From positions 36,807,452 to 36,871,451 of the forward strand of contig CM059972.1 in the NCBI GenBank assembly GCA_030490835.1: a DNA stretch of 64,000 nucleotides, given 5' to 3'. Below, piece by piece: positions 1 to 10,647 of the stretch. Source of the stretch: Annona cherimola. Lineage: Eukaryota > Streptophyta > Magnoliopsida > Magnoliales > Annonaceae. The number at the start of each line of letters is the position of its first letter. Position 1 is the first letter of the stretch. The position numbers and the translations under genes are program-made. The notes below the pieces were generated by a model, which was not told the origin of the DNA, ran no database searches, and was given only the letters and a program-made list of their open reading frames with translations.

Positions 1-366
1 CTGTTGATTGGGTATACACAGGTGACCCCTATATCTGTACATCCCATATTCATCTTGTATATATTCAGTGGGATTTTTCTTGATCATTTTCTCCACGTAA
101 TTCTTTAAATCCCCATTTTCTTGTTAAGCCTTTTTAATTTTCTCAAATAAATTCGACTGGATTTGTAATTGAGACAATCTAACTTATACCCCAGGTGGGC
201 TTACAATTAATTCTAGTTGTTTTAATTCCTGTAGTATCTCTTCTTCCTTTGCGATGAGATGGGCTAAGCTAATATTTCTACTTAGCGCATCGGCTACTAC
301 ATTGGCTTTGCCTGGATGATATAAAATGTTGAGGTCATAATCCTTAAGTAACTCGAGTCATCTCCT
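1..366 (-). pseudogene. A pol: RNase H tail, linker and integrase N-terminus
   Basis: Reading on the minus strand from the RNase H domain, this stretch encodes the usual chromovirus link: a segment like [19 protein letters not shown], then VVADALSR, a charged linker, and finally GMYRYRGHLCIPN, which leads into the integrase zinc-binding (HHCC) domain. The same block occurs in B at about 8417-8720. It contains in-frame stops and is cut by the window edge. A fragment of the pol polyprotein, not a separate gene. Confidence 0.85.
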
Positions 367-777
367 TTACCTCATATTTAACTCCTTTTGAGTAAAAATG
401 TACTTGAGGCTTTTATGATCAGTATAGACCTCATATTTAACTCCATATAGATAATGTCTCCCAATTTTCAAGGCAAAGATTACTGCTGCCAATTCTAAAT
501 CATGGGTTGGATAGTTTAGCTCATTTGGCTTGAGTTGCCTGGATGCGTATGATATAACTTTTCCATTTTGCATCAATACACATCCTAATCCTTTCTTTGA
601 GGCATCACTATAGATCACAAACCCTTCCTTCTCCGTAGGCAGTGTTAGAATTAGAGCTTTTACTAGTCTTTTCTTTAACTCCCGGAAGCTATTCTCATAT
701 TCCTGTGTCCATTCATACCTAACTCCTTTTCTTGTTAGCTTTGTGAGTGGAGCTGACAATTGTGAGAATCCTTCCAC
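367..777 (-). CDS. A pol: RNase H domain
   Basis: An open stretch of 136 codons holding the gypsy RNase H, which degrades the RNA strand of the RNA:DNA hybrid during reverse transcription. It starts in the RT-RNase H connection ([16 protein letters not shown]). The first catalytic aspartate is in [12 protein letters not shown], followed by [20 protein letters not shown], the helix [12 protein letters not shown], and the late motif [12 protein letters not shown]. It ends at a stop replacing a residue after LNMR. Key acidic residues are present. Part of a dead polyprotein, because RT upstream is broken. Confidence 0.88.
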   Translation of the reverse strand: MEGFSQLSAPLTKLTRKGVRYEWTQEYENSFRELKKRLVKALILTLPTEKEGFVIYSDASKKGLGCVLMQNGKVISYASRQLKPNELNYPTHDLELAAVIFALKIGRHYLYGVKYEVYTDHKSLKYIFTQKELNMR

Positions 778-1716
778 AAATCTCCTATAGTAGCCAGCTA
801 GCCCTAGAAAACTTCTTATTTTCGTGATATTTGTTGGTTGTGGCCACTTTGTTATTGTCTCAATCTTTTGAGGATCTACTTGTACTCCCTTCTCGGATAT
901 AATGTGGCCGAGAAAGGCTACCTATTTCAACCAAAACTCACATTTCTTGAATTTAGCATATAATTTCTCCCTTTGGAGAATTTCCAATACTATCCTCAAA
1001 TGTTTCTCATGTTCTTCTTCTGTTTTTGAATAAATCAATATATCATCAATGAATACCACCACAAATTGATCTAAAACTTCTCGAAAAATCCTGTTCATCA
1101 TATCCATAAACACAGCTGGGGCATTTGTTAGTCAAAATGGCATGACTAAGAATTCATAATGCCCATATCTTGTTCTGAATGTTGTTTTATGGATGTCTTT
1201 TGAACATATCCTCAACTGGTGGTAACCTGACCGTAAATCAATTTTTAAAAATGTCGAAGCTCCTTTTGATTGATCAAAAAGATCATCCATCCTTAGGAGT
1301 GGGTACTTATTCTTGATCGTTACTTTATTCAATTCTCTGTAGTCAATACAAAGTCTCAAACTCCCATCCTTTTTTCTTACAAATAGTACTGGAGCTCCCC
1401 AAGGTGATGCACTGGGTCTAATAAACCCCTTATCCAATAAATCTTGGATTTGTACTTTTAATTCAGCCAATTCGGCTGGTACCATCCTATAGGGGGCCTT
1501 AGATATTGGGGTTGTCCCTGGGATATTTCTATTTTCATATCCATCTCCCTTTTTTGGTGGTAAATTACATAGCTCCTTTGGAAAAATATCTGGAAATTCT
1601 TTTACCACTGGAATTTGATCCATAGGTACCCCATCTCTTTTTATTGTGTTTATAGAGACCAGATAAGCTGTACATTGTTGGCGTATCACCTTAGCTGCTT
1701 TCATAGCTGATACCAT
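778..1716 (-). pseudogene. A pol: reverse transcriptase
   Basis: The fingers and palm are open from 1716 down to 1132: [46 protein letters not shown] and [16 protein letters not shown] stop falls after VMPF. The palm continues in 922-1113 with the catalytic motif FIDDILIYS (FIDD at 1042-1053), then the thumb and connection down to 778. Family members copy the element RNA to DNA in virus-like particles. Stops and at least one frame change make this copy non-functional. Confidence 0.88.
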
Positions 1717-1734
1717 CCTTATTGTGTTTTCTGG

Positions 1735-2181
1735 CTATCTTATTTTACTGATCTCTATTTCATCTTTTGGTGTTTCAAATTGCACCTTTTTATTTCTACA
1801 ATCAATTGTCGCACCCCATTGACTTAGCCAATCCATCCCTAATATGATATCAAACTTTGTCATTGGTAATAGGATGAGATCAGCTTCTAATATTTTTATT
1901 CCTATCCTGATAGGACGTGCCTTGCAAATTTGATTTATACTTGTCAATCTATATACTGGGGATTCTACATGTATAGTACTACTGGTTTCTTCTACCCGAA
2001 GTACGTGTGTGATTATGAATTGATATGATATAAATGAATGCGTAGCTCCATAATCAAATAAAGCTACTGCAGAATTTCCCAAAATGTAAATCATACCTAT
2101 AATCACTTTCTCCTCCATCTCTTGTGATTTCGTTCGAGTGAGGGCTTGGACACGCACTAGGTTGGAGCAGTACCTGGCCAA
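1735..2181 (-). pseudogene. A pol: aspartic protease with altered active-site triplet
   Basis: An open stretch of 148 codons that aligns along its length with the B, E and I proteases. The active-site loop reads ALFDYGATHSF: the aspartate is kept but the usual serine of DSGA is tyrosine. Downstream are LILLPMTKFDIILGMDWL, the second conserved block of retropepsins, and a C-terminal KKVQFETP segment. In the family this enzyme cuts Gag-Pol. The tyrosine next to the catalytic aspartate probably disables it. Confidence 0.8.
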
Positions 2182-3436
2182 TTGGTGATGGCGGGGACCT
2201 TTTGCTGGGCTGGCCTCCCTCGGGCTGGTGCTCCTTGTGGCTTATTCAGACAGTTAGGTGAAATGTGTCCGACTTAACCACAGTTGAAGTACTTTATTAT
2301 TTTAGCTTCATCGGTCCCGTAGTCCCAAGCCACATGACCCGCTTAGCCACATTTGTAGCATTTCCCCATTCCTTGTAAACATTCACCTGAATGGCGTTTG
2401 TGGCAAGTTCTGCAAGTCGGGGTGCTCTGTGTCTTGTCACCAATCTTCTTTCTCTCGGTGATTCTCCTTTTTTCTTTATTAGCCTCACCTTCCTTGGAGG
2501 CTAAAAAGAATTATTTTTGAGCTTGCCTAAGCTCCTGAGTCCTCATAGACTCCATCTCCAATGCCCTAGCCCTCTCAATACTAGAGGCATAGTCTTTTAT
2601 TAATAATGGGGCTAACCCCTCTCTTAGTTGGGGCCTTAGTCCCCTCTGGAACCTTTGTGCCTTATTTTCCGGCACATTGGCAATCCATGGCATGTATCTC
2701 ACCAAGGCGTTGAATTTTGTAGCATATTCTGTGACTGTCATCCTGTCTTGGTAGAATTTTTTGAACTCTATCACCCTCTGGCTCTGTATCCCTACAGGGA
2801 GATATTCTTTATTAAATTCCTCCAAAAATTCATGACACGTAACTTGCTCTGGATGCGGCATAGTGACCATTAGCATTTCCCACCATTCATAAGCGTCTTT
2901 TACTAGTAGGTGGGTAGCGCACAACACTTTTTGCTGATCATTGCAGGGCGATATCCTGAACAATTTCTTAATTTCTATGATCCACTGCTCTGCAATGAGG
3001 GAGTTTGGTTCCCTTGCAAACTTAGGCGGGCGCTGGGTAAGAAAGGCATTAATAGCCTTTCATGGGCCTCAAGGAGACTATTCTCTACTCTCCTTGACGT
3101 GCCAGGATTGGCCGAAGGCCCTAGTCTTTCCCCATCTCCTCTTGATGGTTGGGCCTGCTGGTTCCTCATTTCCTGTAATAACTCAGCAGTCTAAGTTGTC
3201 CATTGTTGCATAGCTTTCTCAATGGCTGCAACAATTCTTTCTTCTATATTGACCTCTGCTTGAGGTTCAGGTCTTTCCTCTCGCCATGGGCGTGTCCTGG
3301 AGGATTGCTCCTCAGATTCTGCCCTATAGGTTCTTTTACTGGCTTCGCCCCTTGCCTGATCAACAGATTCCTCCATTGGGGCCTTTCCTTTGTTAGCTCT
3401 TGCTTTAGCTCTGGTGAGCGGTATTTTCAACTTCAT
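2182..3436 (-). pseudogene. A gag: capsid and nucleocapsid
   Basis: Gag starts near 3436 with a basic MKLKIPLTRAKARANKGKAP segment. The capsid-like Retrotrans_gag domain occupies 2511-2963: LFRISPCNDQQKVLCATHLL type start, EWWE, FNKEYLPVGIQSQRV, YATKFNALVRYMPW, GLRPQLREGLAPLL. The nucleocapsid at about 2250-2440 has an upstream Cys-rich motif and two CCHC knuckles; in both knuckles the codon after CxxCG is a stop (TAA, from CAA by one C-to-T change), and the last Cys of the first is Tyr. Gag packages element RNA. This copy is dead. Confidence 0.85.
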
Positions 3437-3627
3437 AAAATATTTATTAGTATAATATCAATATTCATCACATCATGATACACTTAGTCAAATAATCATA
3501 GTCACGTGATCATATATTTCATATATATTATACATTGTCATCAATAATAAATCAATGGATCATAATCATAATTTCATGTATTCTAACTTGATCATTTCTT
3601 TCCTTTTCTGCCTATTTACCAATCCTT

Positions 3628-3639
3628 GCTCTGATACCA
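3628..3639 (-). other. A primer-binding site (initiator tRNA-Met)
   Basis: On the minus strand TGGTATCAGAGC lies five bases after the inner end of the A LTR. It is the complement of the 3' end of plant initiator tRNA-Met, the usual primer of Tekay-type elements. The same motif follows the I LTR at 51944. Confidence 0.93.
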
Positions 3640-4669
3640 ACTTCTATGGTGCCCCGAACCGAGGTGCCTCGAAGCCTTACTCCGGGATCATTTTTAATTG
3701 GTAAACGTGACTTAGGATTGTTGCCCTGATCACATGGCAGGATTTATATATATATATGTGTATCATCAACACATGGAAAATTTTCATCATTCATCCAACA
3801 TGAAATATATTTCTCATATCATAGTGATAATCACAACCTGTTCATAAAACATCATCATTGAAAAGATATACATTTCCATTTCAAAATTTCATCATTGTAT
3901 TTACATAAAATTTACATATACATCCTTTATATCAAAATGTACATATATTTTGCATGCTGCCATCATCATCATTTCCTGTCTGCAGTTGAAAAAGCATGGG
4001 TGAGTAATAATACTCAGTAAGCAAGTCATACATAATTTTTCAATCATTTTCATGCATTTCATAAAATGCAAATGCAATGCATTCATAGCATTCATGGTAT
4101 TCCTTTGGATGCGACGCTAGCTTGGCGCCCATCCCATACATGCTCCCATCTCAGGGAGGTCGCCGCCAGCCTGAGCTTATATAAGCGACTTGGCAATGGC
4201 GATGGGGACATCCGGTCCATTTACTAACTCGACTAAGGCCTATTCCTCTTGAACATGCTCATTTACATACACATGCTGGCATGATATTTGCAAATAATAA
4301 ATAATTTCATAAAAAAACATTTAATAAACATTTTGACAAAACGAACTTCAGTTCATATAAAGCAGTTATAGGTATGGTCAACCTTAAATAAATTTCATAA
4401 AGCAATTTACAAACAAATTCATGCATTTTGGAAATAATTTGCAAAAGATATAACTTGCTTACCTTCTCAGTTGGTGTCCTTGACTTTTTCCTTTTCTTTT
4501 CGTATTCAAGGAAAAAGGATATTTGACTTATTTCGTTCAAGCTACTTCCTATGCATGCTCTATAGTATTTGGGTATTATTTCTTTATACGAATATTTTCA
4601 TTCATAAATTCTCCAAAAATTCCATCTTTAGATTTAAATATTAATCTCAAATTTTCTCCAAAATCACGC

Positions 4670-4750
4670 TATTACTGTAGCAATTTACTGTAGCAGTTAC
4701 TGTTCATCCGAGGTTATTGTTCACAGAGATGTGGTTACTGTTCATGGGCT
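4670..4750 (-). repeat. Short degenerate repeats in the A LTR
   Basis: Several imperfect copies of TTACTGTAGCA and TTACTGTTCA in about 80 bp. The same block is present in A2 at 59290-59395, and related TTACTATTCA words recur near the outer LTR end in both copies (6015-6040 and 60660-60710). Confidence 0.6.
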
Positions 4751-5337
4751 TCAAAAATTGACATTTTTTCCAAAAAAAAAAAATACCATGACATAGCTTA
4801 TGCTTAGTATATCATGGAAAATTTCATAAAATTTGAATTTAACGTCATTTACTTGGCTAAAAAAATCACTTTCTCCGTATACTAAAAATCAACATAAATT
4901 CACTTAAGCATAATCCTTAATTCCAAAAATTATGAAATTAATATATCATCATTCCAAAAATAAATTTATCATAATCATACATCCCAAATCATCATTTATC
5001 ATTTTTGGAGCATTATTTTCACATATCATATGCTATCTTCCCGAATACTCTATCTTCGCTCCAAATTTTTGATATTTTGGCATAACTCCGATTAAGCATT
5101 GTATCTATACTTATTTTCTCATGCTTAGGCATTACCTAAACATGGTTTTACCCTATTTAACATCCAAAAGAAATTTGGGTAGAAATCACTTACCTGAAGT
5201 GGAGATACTCCTCTTTTTCTCACACTCTCTCTCTAACTTACTCTTTTCTTTCCTTGGACGCGTGGGATAGTTTGGGGACTTGGAATGGCTCAAATGGAGC
5301 TGGGTTTTGATGGCCCTGGACGTTCACCCAGCTGCCT

Positions 5338-5345
5338 TATTTATA
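5338..5345 (-). promoter_or_regulatory. TATA box of the A LTR
   Basis: TATAAATA on the minus strand. Twenty bases downstream (5318-5325) is GAACGTCC, a one-base variant of the GGACGTCC palindrome found at the same place in A2, B and G. Confidence 0.6.
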
Positions 5346-6186
5346 GTGTTGCATTTTTCAAGAATTTGGAATTTACCCCTAGCTTTGAGGTATTTAATTA
5401 TAAATTGGTATTTCTTTTTAATTTTAAAAATTGCTTTGAGCCAAGAGCTGCCCACCCTAGGCCTTCTCTAGTCCCCCTATGCAGCCATATTTTTTACCAA
5501 TTTTTTTAATTTTTTTTAAAATTAATTAAATTAGGCAAAATTTATCTTAGCCATTGATTAAAGATGATGATGATTAATGACCATTGATCTTGGTCAAACC
5601 TCCAGCCACCATAGCCTGCTCCATCTCCTGCAGCACTTTCCTTTTAATTAATTATTTTATTTTTTAATTATTTATTTTAAATAAAAAGTCAAAAGTTAAT
5701 TAATGTAAAGTTGGGTTACTTTTTAATCTTCATTTGACATGTCATCTTGACCCTTGATTTATAATTTTCATCGCATCTTAACCCATTCATCATGTCCATC
5801 ATGAATTTTTAACCATCCATAAAAAATTTCATCGAATTCCGACGCCCGGATTGCAATTTATGAATTTTTTTCTATTTTCCACTAAAATCCAAATTTGGAT
5901 TAAAATATCAAAAAGAATTGATATTTCATCTTGTAGTGATTAAATCTCTATTTTGGCTTTTTGTGATTAAGTTAATCCAAGTGATTAACTCCTAATCACG
6001 TGTCTTAATCCCTGGTTACTATTCAAATTTACTATTCATGGGGTTAAATTCCCAATTGCATTATTTCAATCTCCAATACACATATCCACCAATATAATTC
6101 ATGAATTTTCATTTATCATAAAAATAATTACAAAAGAATCTAGGGTTACAATGTCGAAATAACGCGTATACGGTTGGGGTTTCACA

Positions 6187-6630
6187 GCAAGAGCCTTAGA
6201 GATTGAGGCAATGAGAACTCAAGAACTAAGGCTAGGATCCAGAATGTTAAGCTCAGGGATGAAAGAAGTTGAGACAAGGAAGGAAAAGGTTAGGAAAGGA
6301 GGTGCAAAGAAAGGAAAAGGAGCTCTAAAGAAGAAAATGTCACTTGTTTGCAAGAAATGTCAAATGTGCCATGTAGGCGAATGTCTAAAAGGGTCAAACA
6401 AGTGTTTTAAGTGTGAGATAATGGGGGTACATAGCCAAGGAATGTGGTAAGGGAGAGATAAAGGTTATGAAATGCTATTTTTTGACCAAGTTGGGCACAT
6501 AGCTCCGAATTGTCCAAATAGAGAGCAAACATTGCAAGGACGAGGAAAAACTGCACAACCAAGGCTAACGGGAGCAGCTAATAGACAGGAAACCTTTACG
6601 AACCCGGTTCAAGTGCATGCTCTGAATTGA
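6187..6630 (+). pseudogene. B gag: 3' end with zinc knuckles
   Basis: Picks up in RARALEIEAMRTQELR, the end of the capsid domain, then a lysine-rich stretch and the nucleocapsid. Cys motifs are CKKCQMCHVGEC, then CFKCEIMGVHSQ, a damaged CCHC knuckle, and after a stop at 6448 a third block ending GHIAPNCPN. Same order as in I (54310-54672). Frame 1 is kept through to the protease, with a stop near 6628 that looks like CGA to TGA. Confidence 0.8.
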
Positions 6631-7131
6631 ATGGAATCTCAAGAGCAAGAGGAGAAAGTGGTTACAAGTATGGTTTATATTTTAGGAAATTCTGCTATAG
6701 CTTTGTTTGATTCGAGTGCTAGCCATTCATTCATTGCTTGCCAAGATGTAATCACGCATGCACTACCAGTAGAGGAAACCAACAAAGTAATCCATGTAGA
6801 ATTCCCTGTCTATAGGTTAGCCAGCTCTAGCTAAGTATGTAAGGCATGTCCAATTAGGATAGGGTCAATGATTTTAGAAGCCGACTTGATGCTATTACCC
6901 ATGATCGAATTTGACATAATATTAGGTATGTATTGGTTAAGTCAATGGGGAGCTACGATTGACTGTAAAAGTAAGAAGGTACAATTTAAAGTAGCCCCAA
7001 AAAAAGATGTAGCTATTGAAAGGCTAAGGCAGCCTGAGAATTCGACGATATTGATATCCACTATGAAAGCGGATAAAATGATCCAGCAAAACTGCCAAGT
7101 ATATCTGGTATCAATAAGTGTGAGGAAATAG
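6631..7131 (+). pseudogene. B pol: aspartic protease
   Basis: Two in-frame pieces (6631-6834 and 6868-7131) separated by a TAA that replaces CAA in the SSSQVCKACP block. The active-site loop is ALFDSSASHSF: the catalytic aspartate stays, but glycine of DSGA is serine (one G-to-A change). The second block is FDIILGMYWLSQWGATIDC. Expected to be inactive. Confidence 0.82.
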
Positions 7132-7137
7132 AAGGAG

Positions 7138-7990
7138 GTGGAAATAAATCAAATTCCAGTGGTTAAGGAATTTCTGGATGTTTTTCTGACAGAATTGACT
7201 ACATTACCTCCAGAAAGGGAAATAGATATGAATATTGACATCATACCAGTCACAACTCCAATATCTAAGGCCCCATATCGAATGGCACCAACAGAGATGA
7301 ATGAGTTGAGAACTCAAATACAAGAGCTATTAAATAAAGGTTTTATCAGACCCAATGTATCACCCTAGAGAGCTCTGGTGCTATTTATGAGGAAGAAGGA
7401 TGAAAGTCTTAGATTATGCATTGACTACAGGGAGTGGAATAGGGTTACAGTGAAAAACAAGTACCAATTGCCAAGAATTGATGATTTATTCGATCAGTTG
7501 AAAGGAGCTACAACATTCTCCAAGATTGATTTGCAGTAAAGGTACCATCATCTAAGAATAAATCCTTGTGTCCTATCGATGTTCACAAGACAGCTTTTCG
7601 AACAAGGTATGGATATTATGAGTTTCTAGTGATGCCTTTCGGACTCACTAATGCCCCTGCTGTATTTATGGATATGATGAACAGGGTATTTCAAGATTAT
7701 TTAGACCAATTTGTGGTCATTTTTATTGATGATATCCTGATTTACTCCAAGTCAGAAGAGGAGCATGAGATTCATTTAAGAAGAGTATTAGAAAGGTAAC
7801 GAAAGGAAAAACTATATGCCAAACTAAAAAAACATGAGTTTTGGTTAAAACAAATAGCATTTTTGGGCATATAATCTCAGAGAAGGGAGTTCAAGTTGAT
7901 CATTAAAAGATTGAGGCAGTATTAAAGTGGCCAAGACCAACGACCATTACAAAAATTAGGAGTTTTCTGGGATTGGCAGGCTACTATAGA
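7138..7990 (+). pseudogene. B pol: reverse transcriptase
   Basis: Starts in [20 protein letters not shown] and runs through KAPYRMAPTEMNELR. TAG at 7366 replaces TGG of the SPWGAPVLF block. A stop and a frame change occur near 7540-7566. The palm continues in frame 0 with [37 protein letters not shown] and the catalytic FIDDILIYS (about 7722-7748). Thumb sequence follows to about 7990. The catalytic aspartates survive, but the frame is broken several times. Confidence 0.87.
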
Positions 7991-8618
7991 AGATTTGTGG
8001 AAGGTTTTTCACAATTATCAGCCACACTAATGAGGTTGACTCGTAAATGAGTCAAGTATGTATGGTCTGAAGAATGCGAATGCAGTTTCCAAGAATAGAA
8101 GTAACGATCGGTAAAAGCACATATCCTAACCCTACTTGAAGGAAATGAAGGATTTGCAGTTTACAGTGATGCTTCAAGGAAAGGACTAGGATGTGTGCTA
8201 ATGCAAAAAGAAAAGGTAATAGCTTATGCATCAAGACAGTTGAAGCCCAATGAGGTAAGCTACCCCACTCACGATTTAGAACTAGCTGCAGTGGTATTTG
8301 CCTTGAAAATTTGGAGACACTACCTGTATGATATTAAATGTGAGATTTATACGGATCACAAAAGCCTTAAGTACATTTTCACTCTGAAGGAATTGAATAT
8401 GAGACAACGGAGATGACTCGAATTACTTAAGGATTATGATTTGGAGATTCTATACCATTCACGTAAGGGAAATGTGGTAGCTTTGAGAAATAAAGCAATT
8501 GGAACTGATTTTATATTCCCCTGGAATTCAAACAAGATTATCACAAATGCACATACAATCATCCTTATTTGAACAGATTAAGACTGCACAGTAAGAGGAT
8601 ATAGACCTACATGCACAT
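7991..8618 (+). pseudogene. B pol: RNase H and linker
   Basis: [19 protein letters not shown] is followed by stops, then [18 protein letters not shown] with the first catalytic aspartate, [36 protein letters not shown], and [12 protein letters not shown]. The 73-codon open piece 8195-8416 ends at TGA in the RQRRxLELL motif. The linker to integrase is degenerate. Confidence 0.83.
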
Positions 8619-9974
8619 GTGGAAAAGATGAAAAAAAGGTTGAATGAATTCATTGTTGATGAGCGAGGTATGTATCGATACAAAGGTCACTTATGCATAC
8701 CCAATTTAGGAGAATTGAAGGAACAAATTCTTAAAGAAGCTCATTTTTCATCATTTTCTATGCATCCGGGAAGCACGAAGATGTATCAGGATCTCAAGAA
8801 AGCATATTAGTGGAATAACATGAAAAGAGATATCGTTGAATATGTAGCAAAGTGCTTAACTTGTCAAAAGGTAAAGGCAGATCACCAACGGATGCTAGGA
8901 AAGCTACAATCTTTAGAAGTTCCCAAATGGAAACGGGATGATATAACAATGAATTTTATCGAATGATTACCCAAAACACAGGCAGGAAATGACTCTATAT
9001 GGGTGATAGTGGATCAGTTATCCAAAGTTGCTCATTTTATACCCATAAAGAGAACTTTTTTAGCTGAAAGATTAGCTAAGGTATATTACAAGGATATTGT
9101 ACGGCTCCACGGAGTGCCCAAGTCGATAGTGTCCGATCGAGATACGACGTTCACGTCTCGATCTTGGAAGAGTTTATATGAAACCCTAGGCACCCAACTA
9201 AAGTTCAGCACGTCATTTCATCCCCAAACCGATGGACAGATGGAGTGGGTAAATCAAATTATCGAGGATATGCTCCATATGTGTACACTGGAATTCGAAG
9301 GATCGTGGGATGAATATGTGTCGATAGCGGAGCTCACGTACAACAGTAGTTATCAAGCTAGTATTCAAATGGCACCATTTGAAGCATTATATGGACAACG
9401 GTGTCGAACACCACTGAACTGGGATGAAGTTCGAGAGAAAAAGTTAGCCTCAAACTTGTTTCAGCGAATGACAAACAAAGTACAGGTTATTCGTCAGTGT
9501 ATACTCACAGCCCAGAGTCGACAAAAGAGTTACACAGACTGCAAGAGAAGGGATTTGAATATCCAAGTCGGCGAATATGTTTTTATAAAAGTCACACCAT
9601 TCAAAGGAGTTACAAGGTTTGGGAAAAGAGACAAGTTAAATCCCAAGTATATTGGGCCATTTGAAGTGTTAGAGAAAATTGGGAAGTTAACTTATAGAAT
9701 AGCATTATCTCCAGCCCTAGCTTTAGTCCACAATGTTTTTCACATTTCGATGTTAAGAAAATATATTCCAGATCCAACACATGTGATAGTAGCAGAGAAC
9801 CTACCAATTCAAGACCATTTGAATTATGAAGAGAGACCTCTTAGGATCTTGGATCATAAGGTGCAGAAACTTTGGAATAGGGAGATTGAATATGTTAAAG
9901 TTCAATGGAATAGGTATTCCGAAAGTGAGGTTACTTGGGAACTGAAGGAAGAGGTAGAAAGAAAGTATTCCTAG
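8619..9974 (+). pseudogene. B pol: integrase with chromodomain
   Basis: Integrase inserts the DNA copy; the chromodomain is thought to guide chromoviruses to modified histones. The HHCC zinc domain includes HPGSTKMYQDLKKAY, and CLTCQK after a stop at 8808. The catalytic core has lost its first aspartate: the block reads TMNFIE, with Asn at 8952-8954, and a stop follows at 8961. From 9003 on, 323 codons are open, with the second aspartate in VSDRDTTF (9135) and the glutamate in DGQMEWVNQ (9243), spaced D-35-E. Residues about 276-323 of that stretch form the chromodomain (LRILDHKVQKLWNREIEYVK, then VTWELKEEV). This is the longest open stretch in the window. Confidence 0.9.
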
Positions 9975-10015
9975 TTATTTCAAAAGTAGACGGTTTCGGG
10001 ATGAAGCCTATTATT

Positions 10016-10027
10016 AGGGGGGAGGAT
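10016..10027 (+). other. B polypurine tract
   Basis: AGGGGGGAGGAT lies immediately before the LTR start TGTAATAACC, about 40 bp after the end of the pol frame. It is the expected primer for second-strand synthesis. Confidence 0.85.
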
Positions 10028-10647
10028 TGTAATAACCAGACCCAAGTAGGACTCATATAAATGCATTTAAGGTATATTTATGATTTATGTATGAATTGAT
10101 TGATTTATGGACGATTTTCATGAATTGATGAATTTTGCAATTAGGGTTACGATTAAGAATGGTGATTAAGACTAATCACCATAGCCTAATATAAGTCAAG
10201 ATGACTAAAGGGACTTAATGAGGATTAGAATATGCTAATGTGGCATAAATATTTATTTTAATTTTCTTGATTTAATAAATGAAAATTAGAATGAAAATTA
10301 AGGAATTATGTTAGAAATCGTAGAAAATTCATAATTTGACGCCTGTAAGGCGGAATGAGATGAAATTTGAAAGTTAAGCTCATGAACTTGGACTCAACCT
10401 TATGTGAGGATTGGATTAAGGAAAATATGATGGGATTAAAATGATAATTATTTATTTTTAGTCTCACACTCTAAGGTTATTTTCAAAGGATCATAACTTG
10501 ACGTAGAAAAGTCGGTTTGAGATGAAACTTGAAACAATTAAATAAAATTATAAAATCTATGGTATGGAAGGATTGGATTAAGATAATTACCATGGGAATA
10601 TGCTTAATAAAAAAAAGGTAGCTAGCATTGACTTTGTGCACCCTAGA
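10028..10647 (+). repeat. B 3' LTR, segment 1
   Basis: Starts TGTAATAACCAGACCCAAGT, like the starts of H and I (TGTGATACCCAGACCCAAGT). It contains the two paired blocks typical of this LTR family (near 10330 and 10500), where the sequence CATAACTTGACG-like is followed by a GAGATGAAA motif. It is broken at 10647 by element C; the last five bases CTAGA are C's target duplication. Confidence 0.88.

Larger units (their letters stand above)
1..6186 (-). mobile_element. Element A: Tekay-like chromovirus, 5' part, runs off the left edge
   Basis: A Ty3/gypsy element read on the minus strand: 5' LTR (3645-6186), initiator-Met primer site, gag, protease, RT, RNase H and the start of integrase at the window edge. 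The rest of integrase and the 3' LTR lie outside. It is inserted in the gag of element B: the bases after its LTR (GCAAG, 6187-6191) continue B's gag reading frame, so GCAAG should be the target duplication, with its partner beyond the left edge. A is less decayed than B, E or I, which fits its place at the top of the nest. No leader ORF lies between primer site and gag (about 190 bp), unlike E and I. Confidence 0.9.
3645..6186 (-). repeat. A 5' LTR (2.54 kb)
   Basis: Bounded at the right by TTTCACA followed by the start of the B gag sequence, and at the left by TATGGTGCCCC followed by the primer site. The inner terminus has TA where the family has CA (seen as TGTGGCGCCCC in A2). It matches solo LTR A2 (58304-60848) over its whole length, by eye with roughly one difference in ten. 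It holds a TATA box at 5338-5345 and short repeats of ACTGTAGCA/ACTGTTCA near 4670-4750. The short ORFs within it have no recognisable product. Confidence 0.92.

Noticed and set aside
3645..3660. Treating the LTRs A1 and A2 as two ends of one element
   Set aside because: Each has its own context: A1 is followed by a primer site and gag, while A2 has CTTGT on both sides within L's RT. They are separate insertions.
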